The notes beneath the pieces are model-generated. The model saw nothing but the letters and a program-made list of their open reading frames with translations, was not told the DNA's origin and did no database searches. The position numbers and the translations under genes are program-made. DNA of 64,000 nucleotides from Streptomyces sp. B21-083. Lineage in GTDB: Bacteria > Actinomycetota > Actinomycetes > Streptomycetales > Streptomycetaceae. Where the stretch lies: NCBI RefSeq assembly GCF_036898825.1, contig NZ_JARUND010000002.1:930001-994000 (forward strand). The letters are read 5' to 3'. Below are positions 18,389 to 26,650 of the stretch, one piece after another (position 1 is the stretch's first letter; every line of letters begins with the position of its first letter).

Positions 18389-18889
18389 GTTCCCCTGCAG
18401 ACGGACGGCCCGGGACTCGCGGCTCTTGCAGGCTCAGGGCGCGTCGGAGGATGAGGGCACCGACAGCGACGGTAGGACAGCACCTCCGGTCGCGGACCGC
18501 TCGCCCAGGAACGTCAGTACTTCTCAGGCCCTGCCGGCTGCCCGGCGTGCTCGGCCGGCGGGACGCGGCCAACGTCGTGATGGGCCCGGTCCCAGTCGTC
18601 CGGCTTGCCGCACGTCGGCGACGGCACCCTTTACGGGACACGCATCCCGCAGACCACCCGCGCCTACGGCCCGACTCGTCGCAGGTGGTGGCGAACGGGA
18701 CGCCGCCGGCCGAGCCGTCGACCACACCGCACGCGTTGTACGGCGCTGTCCGGCACCGCGTCTACTTCGATCGCAGTAGACGCAAGTGTCTGCGAACGGC
18801 CAACGACGAGAGAGCGCGGAACTGCGAGCGTGGGGGTGGGCCGAAATCACCGGCCCGTTGGTGTGACGTACCCCTTGAAAGGCCCGTCG
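18389..18889. other. 500-base gap upstream of the MMPL gene, with one inverted repeat
   Basis: No protein family is recognisable in any frame. The only ordered structure I find is the inverted repeat at 18758-18783, listed separately. The gap separates the decayed LLM gene from the exporter cassette. Confidence 0.4.
18758..18783. promoter_or_regulatory. 26-bp inverted repeat upstream of the MMPL exporter gene
   Basis: GCGTCTACT (18758-18766) and AGTAGACGC (18775-18783) are perfect 9-base arms around TCGATCGC. It lies 107 bases before the exporter ATG. The form suits a TetR-type or response-regulator dimer. No regulator gene of the TetR type is adjacent, so the cognate protein is unknown. Confidence 0.5.
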
Positions 18890-21085
18890 ATGTCCTCTCT
18901 CGCCCGCTGGTGCCACCGGCACCGGCTCGCTGTCGTCATGGTCTGGGTGGGCCTGCTGGTCGCCCTGGGAGCCGGGGTCGGCGCGGCCGGCAACGCCTTC
19001 GGCAACAGCCCGACCGCGCAGAACACCGACTCGGCCAAGGCCACGGCCCTGCTGCAGCACGCCTCGAACAGCGCGGCGGGCAAGAGCGGCCGCGTCGTGT
19101 GGCAGCTGGACGGCGGCAAGGTCACCGAGCCCGCGGCGGAGAAGGCGATGACGGGGGCGCTGGACCGTATCGTCGACGCCCCCGGGGTCGCCGCGGTGAG
19201 CAGCCCCTACACGGCCGAGGGCAGGACGCAGGTCAGCAAGGACGGCGAGACGGCGTACGCCACGGTCGCGTTCGACCGGGACGTGGAGGACTCGCAGGTC
19301 GACCACGTGAAGGAACTCGCCACCGCGCCGGGAACGGGAAGCCTGCACATCGCGCTCAACGGCCAGGCGTTCACCATCAACCCCGAGCCGAACCCCGTGG
19401 CCGACGCCATGGGCATCATCCTCGCCTTCATCGTGCTTCTGTTCGTCTTCCGCGCCGTGTGGGTGGCCGCGCTGCCCATCATCACGGCCATCGTCGGCGT
19501 CGGTACCTCCGCGGTCACGGTGATCCTGCTCAGCCACGTCATCACGCTCTCCAGCACGACGCTGACCCTCGGCTCACTGATCGGCCTCGGCGTGGGCATC
19601 GACTACGCCCTGTTCATCGTCAACCGGCACCGCGCCAACCTGCTGGCGGGCATGGGAGTCCCCGAGTCGACGGCCAAGGCCCTCAACACCTCCGGCCGTG
19701 CCGTGCTCTTCGCCGGGCTGACCGTCGTCGTCGCGCTGCTCGGCATGCTCATCCTGAACGTCGGCATCATCAACGGCATGGCCATCGGCGCCGCCGTCAC
19801 CGTCGTCCTGACCGTGCTGGCCGCCGTCACCCTGCTGCCCGCGCTGCTCGGCATGATCGGCCCACGGGTCCTCAGCCGCAAGGAACGACGGGAACTGACC
19901 GGCGAGGTGAGCCGGCGGTCCTCCGGCAAGCCCGGTGTGTGGGCCCGGTGGGCCGAGGTCGTCCAGGCCCGCCCCAAGGCGCTGGGTCTGGTCGCTCTCG
20001 CCGTGCTCGCGGCGCTCGCCTTCCCCACGCTGTCGCTGCGCCTCGGCGCGTCCGACGACGGCAACCTTCCCACCACCTCCACGAACCGCCAGGCGTACGA
20101 CATGATCGCGGACGGGTTCGGCCCCGGCTTCAACGGTCCGCTCGTCCTCGCGGTCGAGGCCCCCACCGCCGCCGACAGGGCGGCCGAGGCGAAGCTGGTC
20201 ACCACCCTCGAGCAGGTCGAGGGCGTCGCCAGTGCCTCCGCGGCGCCCATGAAGGAGGGACAGACGGTGGGTGTGGTCTCCGTCGTGCCCACGACCTCGC
20301 CCCAGTCGGCGGCCACCTCCGACCTGATCAGCCATCTGCGTGACCAGGTGATCCCACCGGCCGAGCAGGGCACGTCGATGAAGGTCTACGTGGGCGGTCT
20401 CACCGCGAGCAACGACGACTTCGCGTCGACCCTGATGTCCAAGCTGCCGCTGTTCGTGCTGGTGATCGCCGTGCTGGGCTTCCTGCTGCTGACCATCGCC
20501 TTCCGCAGCCTGCTCATCCCGGCCGTGGGCGCGGTGCTCAACATCCTCAGCATCGGAGTGGCCTTCGGCGCGATCGTCGTGGTCTTCCAGTACGGCTTCG
20601 GCGCCGGACTCCTCGGGCTCGGCGCGGCCGGACCGATCGAGTCGTTCGTGCCGATCCTGGTCGTCGGCATCATGTTCGGCCTCTCCATGGACTACCAGGT
20701 CTTCCTGGTCAGCCGGATGCGCGAGGAGTGGGCGCACACCGGTGACAGCCGTCGGGCGGTCCGGGTCGGTCAGGCCGAGACCGGCAAGGTTATCTCCGTG
20801 GCCGCCGCCATCATGTTCTGTGTCTTCGGCTCCTTCGTCTTCGGCGGCATGCGGGTCATCGCCGAGTTCGGGGTCAGCCTCGCGGTGGCCGTCGCCGTCG
20901 ACGCCCTGCTGATCCGCATGGTCCTCGTGCCCGCGCTCATGCACCTGTGCGGGCGCGCCAACTGGTGGCTGCCCCGCCGACTCGACCAGGCGCTGCCCCA
21001 CGTGTCCGTGGAGGGCCCTGTGGACGAGCCTGCGCACACGCGGCACCCGATGCGCGAGCCGCAGTCCGCCGGCGTGGCCGACTAG
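18890..21085 (+). CDS. MMPL/RND family membrane exporter
   Basis: About 731 residues. An N-terminal membrane anchor (RLAVVMVWVGLLVALGAGVG) is followed by an extracytoplasmic domain. A helix bundle contains the family signature LIGLGVGIDYALFIVNRHR, and the second half repeats this architecture, including VGIMFGLSMDYQVFLVSRMR. Such transporters use the proton gradient to export lipids or drugs. The start is ATG 18890, with GAAAGG before it. It heads an exporter/sensor kinase/response regulator cassette that is common in Streptomyces. Export of a toxic amphipathic substrate such as a saponin would fit the neighbourhood but is speculative. Confidence 0.9.
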   Translation: MSSLARWCHRHRLAVVMVWVGLLVALGAGVGAAGNAFGNSPTAQNTDSAKATALLQHASNSAAGKSGRVVWQLDGGKVTEPAAEKAMTGALDRIVDAPGVAAVSSPYTAEGRTQVSKDGETAYATVAFDRDVEDSQVDHVKELATAPGTGSLHIALNGQAFTINPEPNPVADAMGIILAFIVLLFVFRAVWVAALPIITAIVGVGTSAVTVILLSHVITLSSTTLTLGSLIGLGVGIDYALFIVNRHRANLLAGMGVPESTAKALNTSGRAVLFAGLTVVVALLGMLILNVGIINGMAIGAAVTVVLTVLAAVTLLPALLGMIGPRVLSRKERRELTGEVSRRSSGKPGVWARWAEVVQARPKALGLVALAVLAALAFPTLSLRLGASDDGNLPTTSTNRQAYDMIADGFGPGFNGPLVLAVEAPTAADRAAEAKLVTTLEQVEGVASASAAPMKEGQTVGVVSVVPTTSPQSAATSDLISHLRDQVIPPAEQGTSMKVYVGGLTASNDDFASTLMSKLPLFVLVIAVLGFLLLTIAFRSLLIPAVGAVLNILSIGVAFGAIVVVFQYGFGAGLLGLGAAGPIESFVPILVVGIMFGLSMDYQVFLVSRMREEWAHTGDSRRAVRVGQAETGKVISVAAAIMFCVFGSFVFGGMRVIAEFGVSLAVAVAVDALLIRMVLVPALMHLCGRANWWLPRRLDQALPHVSVEGPVDEPAHTRHPMREPQSAGVAD

Positions 21086-21103
21086 CCGACCGGCACGAGG
21101 GCC

Positions 21104-21148
21104 GACGGAACCGACGGAACCGACCGGCACGACAGGCACGACGGGCAC
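21104..21148 (+). repeat. Five degenerate 9-bp tandem units
   Basis: Units read GACGGAACC, GACGGAACC, GACCGGCAC, GACAGGCAC and GACGGGCAC, immediately after the exporter gene and before its terminator hairpin. It is non-coding in the rightward frame of the neighbouring genes. Confidence 0.7.
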
Positions 21149-21162
21149 GACGCCGAACGCGT

Positions 21163-21200
21163 GGGCCGGCCAGGCGGGCGATCTCGCCTTCGGCCGGCCC
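21163..21200 (+). terminator. Hairpin between the exporter and kinase genes
   Basis: GGGCCGGCC (21163-21171) pairs with GGCCGGCCC (21192-21200), and an inner stem AGGCG/CGCCT continues it after a 2-base bulge. It ends 20 bases before the kinase ATG, so the kinase probably has its own promoter; TAGAGT at 21209-21214 is a possible -10 that would give a leaderless transcript. Confidence 0.55.
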
Positions 21201-21220
21201 GCGCTGCTTAGAGTGAGGGA

Positions 21221-22402
21221 ATGGACGTGAGGATGGTATGGCTGCAGTGGCTGGCCCGTCATGACCGTGTCAGGGACGCGCTCCCGGCGGTACCGCTGGT
21301 CGTGGCGGCCGCGGCGGCGACCGCCGTCGGAGAGTCCTCCTGGCACGAACCGCACTGGACCGCGGCGGCCTGGACGGCGGTGTCCTGCCTGCCTCTGGTC
21401 GTCCGCAGCCGCTGGCCGCTGCCCGTCGCCCTCGTCACGCTGGCGGCCAGCCTCACGCAGATGGCCTTCGCCTCACACATCGCCCTGGCACCGGCCGCCG
21501 GCCTCGTCGCCCTGTACACGCTCGCCACACTCGGCAGCCGGCGCACCGCGTGGATCGTCGGCATCGCCGCCGCGGTGGCGATCACCGGTGTCCATGCCGC
21601 GACCCACGCGGAGTCCCTGGTGGGAGGGGCCGGCCTGCTGCGGTTCGACTTCGCGATCGCCGCCACGGCGCTGGGCCGCGCCGTCCGCAGCCGCCGTGAC
21701 CACCTCGCCGCGGCCAGGGCACGCGTCAAGCGGGCCGAAAACATGCAGGAGCAGGAGGCACGGCGCCGCGTCACCGAGGAACGCGTGCGCATCGCACGCG
21801 ATCTGCACGACGTCGTCGCCCACCACATCACCCTGGTCAACGCCCAGGCCGGGGTGGCTCACCACCTCATGCGCGCCAACCCCGAGCAGGCCTACGAGGC
21901 GCTGGCCCACATCAAGGACAACAGCCGTGCCGCGCTCGACGAACTGCGTGCCACCGTCGGCCTGTTGCGCCAGCCCGACGACGCGCCCGGCACCCGGGCC
22001 CCCATCCCGCGCCTGGCCGATCTCGACGCCCTCGCCGGCGGGTTCCGGGCGAGCGGGCTGTCCGTGCGGGTGACCAGCACCGGTGTACCCGCGCCGCAGG
22101 CGCCCGCCACCGAACTGACCGCCTACCGCATCATCCAGGAAGCCCTCACCAACACCCACAAGCACGCATCCGCCACCCGGGCCGCCGTCATCCTGGACTA
22201 CGGTCCGCACGCGCTGCGGGTCACCGTGACGGACGACGGACGCCCCGGCGTGCCCAAGGGCGAGGGCACCGGCCACGGGCTGATGGGCATGCACGAGCGC
22301 GCCGCCGCCATCGGCGGGACCGTCACCGCCGGACCGCGGCTCGAAGGCGGCTTCCAGGTCGTCGCGGACCTGCCGCTCTCCCTCGCCCCCGCACCGGTCT
22401 GA
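21221..22402 (+). CDS. Sensor histidine kinase, NarL/DesK type
   Basis: 393 residues. Five to six hydrophobic segments make an N-terminal membrane sensor (for example LPAVPLVVAAAAATAV and WIVGIAAAVAITGVHA). A short coiled coil leads to the HisKA_3 box RVTEERVRIARDLHDVVAHH, with the phosphorylated His in the DLHDVVAHH segment, and then the ATPase domain with YRIIQEALTNTHKHA (N box) and VTDDGRPG...GHGLMGMHERA (G boxes). It pairs with the response regulator 23 bases downstream. Confidence 0.92.
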   Translation: MDVRMVWLQWLARHDRVRDALPAVPLVVAAAAATAVGESSWHEPHWTAAAWTAVSCLPLVVRSRWPLPVALVTLAASLTQMAFASHIALAPAAGLVALYTLATLGSRRTAWIVGIAAAVAITGVHAATHAESLVGGAGLLRFDFAIAATALGRAVRSRRDHLAAARARVKRAENMQEQEARRRVTEERVRIARDLHDVVAHHITLVNAQAGVAHHLMRANPEQAYEALAHIKDNSRAALDELRATVGLLRQPDDAPGTRAPIPRLADLDALAGGFRASGLSVRVTSTGVPAPQAPATELTAYRIIQEALTNTHKHASATRAAVILDYGPHALRVTVTDDGRPGVPKGEGTGHGLMGMHERAAAIGGTVTAGPRLEGGFQVVADLPLSLAPAPV

Positions 22403-22425
22403 CCGACCCGTAAGGAATCCCGCCC

Positions 22426-23103
22426 GTGACGATTCGTGTTCTGCTCGCCGACGACCAGGCACTGCTCCGCGGCACCTTCCGGCTGCTCATCGACGCGCAG
22501 CCGGACATGGAGGTCGTCGCCGAGGCCTCCAACGGGCGCGAGGCCGCGCAGCTGGCCCGCGCCGAGCGTGCGGACATCGTGGTGATGGACATCCGGATGC
22601 CCGAGGTCGACGGTATCGAGGCCACCCGGCTGATCGGCGAGGACGAGGACATGGCGGGAGTCAAGGTCCTCGTCCTGACCACCTTCGAGGAGGACGAACT
22701 CGTCGTCGAGGCGCTCCGGGCGGGCGCGAGCGGCTTCCTGGGCAAGGGCATCGAACCGGCCCAACTCCTCGACGCCCTCCGCCTCGTCGCCGCCGGTGAG
22801 GCGCTGCTCTCCCCCACGGCGACCAAGGGCCTCATCGCCCGTGTCCTCGCCCATCCCTCCCCCGGTGGCCTCGTGGACCCGCGGCGGCTGGCCACCCTGA
22901 CTCCCCGTGAACGCGAGGTGATGACCCTGGTGGCAACCGGCCTGTCCAACGACCAGATCGCCGAACGCCTCTTCGTCACTCCGGTCACCGCGAAGACCCA
23001 CGCCAACAGGGCGATGACCAAACTGGGCGCCCGTGACCGTGCCCAACTGGTCGTCATCGCCTACGAGACCGGCCTGGTCCAGGCCGGGGAGCCGCGGGTC
23101 TGA
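22426..23103 (+). CDS. NarL/FixJ-type response regulator
   Basis: 225 residues. The receiver domain has acidic pocket VLLADDQ, phospho-acceptor Asp in IVVMDIRMPEVDG, Thr in VLVLTTFEEDE and Lys in SGFLGKGIEP. The C-terminal LuxR-type DNA-binding domain reads LTPREREVMTLVATGLSNDQ then IAERLFVTPVTAKTHANRAM. It forms a two-component system with the preceding kinase. The inverted repeat at 18758-18783 is one candidate target, since such cassettes often control their own exporter. Confidence 0.93.
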   Translation: MTIRVLLADDQALLRGTFRLLIDAQPDMEVVAEASNGREAAQLARAERADIVVMDIRMPEVDGIEATRLIGEDEDMAGVKVLVLTTFEEDELVVEALRAGASGFLGKGIEPAQLLDALRLVAAGEALLSPTATKGLIARVLAHPSPGGLVDPRRLATLTPREREVMTLVATGLSNDQIAERLFVTPVTAKTHANRAMTKLGARDRAQLVVIAYETGLVQAGEPRV

Positions 23104-23141
23104 GGCGGACCTGCCGCGCAGGGACGGTGCGGCGGTGCCTC

Positions 23142-23173
23142 GCGGCCGGGCACCGTCGCGCGTGCCCGGCCGC
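23142..23173. terminator. Bidirectional terminator between convergent genes
   Basis: GCGGCCGGGCAC (23142-23153) and GTGCCCGGCCGC (23162-23173) form a perfect 12-bp stem with an 8-base loop, exactly between the response regulator stop and the end of the leftward amidohydrolase gene. Confidence 0.75.
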
Positions 23174-23179
23174 CGGCCC

Positions 23180-24493
23180 CTATCGGCCGTCTCCCGTGCT
23201 TTCCGCCGCGGCGAGCGCCGCCGTTGCCTTCTTGCGGTAGACGGCGAGTTTCTCGGCGGGGGCGATGACCTGGTGGCTGCGCGACCTGACGGACACGTCG
23301 TGGTCCCCCGCGGTGCTGCGCAGGGCGCCCACGGTCGCCTGATCGCGGGGGACGTGGGCGAACGGGTCGAAGGAGTACCAGCGCATCGCGTTCTCGTACG
23401 TCATCTTGTTGATCTCGTCGTCGGACACGGCGTTGGCGGTCAGAACCTCGTGGAGTTCCTCGGGCGCGTTCGGCCACATCGAGTCGCTGTGCGGGTAGTC
23501 GGCCTCCCAGCAGATGTTGTCGATCCCGATGTCGTGGCGCAGCCGTACCCCGATCGGGTCACTGATGAAGCAGGTCAGGAAGTGCTCGCGGAACACCTCG
23601 GACGGCAGCTTGCCGCCGAAGTCCTGCAGCGTCCAGGTGGAGTGCATCTCGTAGGTGCGGTCGATGCGCTCGAGGAAGTACGGGACCCAGCCGGTGCCCC
23701 CCTCCGACAGCGCGATCTTCGTGCGGGGGAACTCCTTCAGGACGCGCGACCAGATCAGGTCGGCGGCGGCCTGGACCAGGTTGATCGGCTGGAGGGTGAT
23801 CATCACGTCCGGCGGGGCGTCGGGCGCGGTGATGGCGAGGCGGCCGGAGGAGCCGATGTGCAGGTTCATCACCGTGTCGCTGTCGGCGAGCGCCCGCCAC
23901 ACCGGGTCCCAGTACTCGGTGTGGAAGCTGGGGTACCCGAGCGGGACCGGGTTCTCGGGGAAGGTCAGCGAGTGGCAGCCCTTCTCGGCGACCCGGCGTA
24001 TCTCCTGGGCGCACAGTTCGGCGTCCCAGATCGCCGGGAGTGCCATCGGGATGAAGCGGCCGGGGTGCGCGGCGCACCACTCGTCGATGTGCCAGTCGTT
24101 GTAGGCGCGTACCAGGGCGAGGGAGAAGTCGGAGTCCTCGGTGGCGAACAGGCGGGCGGAGAAGCCGGGGAAGGAGGGGAAGTTCATCTGGGCGAGGACC
24201 CCGCCGGCGTTCATGTCGGCGACGCGTTCCTCGACGTCGTAGCAGCCGGGCCGTATCTCGTCCAGGCCCTGCGGCTCCATGCCGTACTCCTCCTTGGGGC
24301 GTCCCGCGACCGCGTTGAGCGCGGCGTTGCCGATGCGGGCGTCCCGGAACTGCCAGATGTCGGTGCCGTCCTCGCGGTGCACCAGACGCGGGGCGTCGTT
24401 CTTGTAGCGGGCCGGCAGGTGGTTCGCGAACAGGTCGGGCGGTTCGATGATGTGGTCGTCAACGCTGATGAGGATCATGTCGTCGCGGTCCAT
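23180..24493 (-). CDS. Amidohydrolase_2 family metal-dependent hydrolase/decarboxylase
   Basis: 437 residues of the ACMSD-like TIM-barrel superfamily. Metal-site motifs: ISVDDHIIEP near the N-terminus (D-x-H), NLHIGSSG (His), and ICWEADYPHSDS (the Asp of the D-Y-PH-x-D motif). Relatives act as decarboxylases or C-C hydrolases on aromatic and cyclic acids and are regular members of actinobacterial sterol- and aromatic-degradation clusters. It is the last gene of the leftward ABC importer operon that starts at 28739. A second member of the same family is at 47438-48616. Confidence 0.85.
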   Translation of the reverse strand: MDRDDMILISVDDHIIEPPDLFANHLPARYKNDAPRLVHREDGTDIWQFRDARIGNAALNAVAGRPKEEYGMEPQGLDEIRPGCYDVEERVADMNAGGVLAQMNFPSFPGFSARLFATEDSDFSLALVRAYNDWHIDEWCAAHPGRFIPMALPAIWDAELCAQEIRRVAEKGCHSLTFPENPVPLGYPSFHTEYWDPVWRALADSDTVMNLHIGSSGRLAITAPDAPPDVMITLQPINLVQAAADLIWSRVLKEFPRTKIALSEGGTGWVPYFLERIDRTYEMHSTWTLQDFGGKLPSEVFREHFLTCFISDPIGVRLRHDIGIDNICWEADYPHSDSMWPNAPEELHEVLTANAVSDDEINKMTYENAMRWYSFDPFAHVPRDQATVGALRSTAGDHDVSVRSRSHQVIAPAEKLAVYRKKATAALAAAESTGDGR

Positions 24494-24518
24494 GGATACT
24501 CCTTGAGCTCGGTGCAGA

Positions 24519-24839
24519 TCAGTCCGAGGCGGGCAGGGCCTTGGGTGGTTTGACGGCCAAGGGCTTTCCTCCGTACGTCAGACGGCCCGAGCCGGAGGCG
24601 GTGCAGAGGAGTTCGAGAGCGTCGTCCGGGTCGACGTAGCGCTTGCCGATGAGGGTGTCGGGGGCCTGGCCTGACGGCTGCGGGGCAGGGGCGTCCTGGG
24701 CCGGCACCATTTCGGCGCCGCCGCATTCGACGGGGCCCGACATCTGCTGCGGGGCCCGGATCACGATGACGCGGGTGGTGCCGGCGGTGCAGGCCAGTTG
24801 GTCACCGGGGCGCAGGGCCGGCGTGCGGGGTGACGGCAT
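24519..24839 (-). CDS. Small cysteine-containing protein of unknown function
   Basis: 106 residues with no family I recognise. Conserved-looking features are LACTAGTTRVIVIRAP, the segment GPVECGGAEM, and the C-terminal LELLCTASGSGRLTYGGKPL ending KALPASD. Three cysteines are spread over the chain, which might bind metal or an Fe-S cluster. ATG 24839 follows AAGGAGA by nine bases and overlaps the end of the membrane-protein gene by 38 bases. Its place between the importer and an amidohydrolase suggests a partner role for one of them. Confidence 0.6.
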   Translation of the reverse strand: MPSPRTPALRPGDQLACTAGTTRVIVIRAPQQMSGPVECGGAEMVPAQDAPAPQPSGQAPDTLIGKRYVDPDDALELLCTASGSGRLTYGGKPLAVKPPKALPASD

Positions 24840-25220
24840 GGCGCGGTTCTCCTTCGGGTGCGGGGATGATCACGGCGGCCGGGTCGAGCCGCTCGCCGAG
24901 CTGGTACAGGTCATACGACTGGCGGGCGAGCCAGAAGCGGAGGAACCCGGTGAGTGAGTAGCGCAGGAACAGCGCGCCGCCCACCATTGCGGCGGTGACA
25001 CCGCCGAGGCCGAGGGCGAGGGCGTCGCCCTGGCCGAGGGAGCTGTCCGTGGCGTGGGCGAGCGGGAAGGCGAGCGCGCCGAGTGCCAGGCCGACGGCCA
25101 TGAGCAGTCCGCCCAGGCGCAGCCAGAGCGTGGCGCGGGCGGTGGCGGGGTCGGGGATCTTCAACTCGGCGAGTTCGCGCACGAACCGGTCAGCGCGCGC
25201 CTCGGAGGTGGGGCCTGTGG

Positions 25221-25224
<4 letters not shown>
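24802..25224 (-). CDS. Small two-helix membrane protein of the ABC importer operon
   Basis: 140 residues. A charged N-terminus (TSEARADRFVRELAELKIPD) precedes two membrane segments (LRLGGLLMAVGLALGALAFP and ALGLGGVTAAMVGGALFL) and a soluble tail RFWLARQSYDLYQLGERLDP. I do not recognise a named family. The start ATG overlaps the stop of the upstream ATPase gene as ATGA (25221-25224), so it is made in step with the transporter and may be an accessory subunit. Confidence 0.65.
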
Positions 25225-25936
<712 letters not shown>

Positions 25937-25940
<4 letters not shown>

Positions 25941-26650
25941 GCCTCCCCCAGGTAGGCCGCCAGGACCGTTTCGTCCTGCTGGACGCTGGCCGGCGGACCG
26001 CAGGCGACGACCGTGCCGAGGTCGAGGACGTACACCTCGTCGCAGACGCTCATCACCAGGCTCATGTCGTGCTCGACGAGCAGGACGGCGGTGCCCTCGT
26101 CGGCGAGCGAGCGAAGCAGCGCGGCGAACTGCTTGGTCTCGTCGGCGTCCTGTCCTGCGGCGGGCTCGTCGAGGAGCAGGACGCGTGGGCCGAGGACGAG
26201 GGCGCGGCCGACCTCGACCAGGCGGGCCAGGCCGGTGGGGAGCGCGTCGACGGGGTCGCCTGCCACGCCCGTCAGGCCGAGCCGGTCAAGCACCTGGTCC
26301 GTGGTGCGGGCCGCTTGCCGGTGTCGGGGGCCGAGTTCGGCGGCGACGAGGAGGTTGTCGCGGACGGAGAGGCGGCCGAAGAGCTCCAGGTTCTGGAAGG
26401 TGCGGGACATTCCGCGCCGGGCACGCCAGGCGGGGCCTTCGCGGGTGATGTCGCGGCCGTCGAGGCGGATCCGGCCGGTACGTGGCTTGCGCAGTCCGCA
26501 GACGACGTCGAACAGGGTGGACTTCCCCGCTCCGTTGGGACCGATGAGTCCGGTGATCCGGCCGGCCTCCGCGGTCAGCGACACCTCGTCCAGGGCACGG
26601 CGTCCGCCGAAGGCGACGGTGACCCCCTCAGCCTGCAGCAGTGGTGGCAC
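25937..26650 (-). CDS. livG: ABC transporter ATP-binding protein, LivG type
   Basis: 237 residues. Walker A GPNGAGKSTLFDVV, signature family region DALPTGLARLVEVGRALVLG and Walker B VLLLDEPAAGQDADE are present. Note that the usual LSGGQ signature reads LPTGLARLVE, which is a common variant in LivG proteins. The GTG at 26650 lies inside the end of the permease gene (23-base overlap). It is the second cytoplasmic subunit of the importer. Confidence 0.92.

Noticed and set aside
18451..20343. Very Arg/His-rich frame of about 630 codons overlapping the exporter gene
   Set aside because: The MMPL protein is encoded in another frame of the same DNA with full domain conservation; this frame is a high-G+C artefact.
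23033..24553. 506-codon plus-strand frame opposite the amidohydrolase gene
   Set aside because: Antisense shadow; the minus-strand protein has metal-site motifs and fits the operon.
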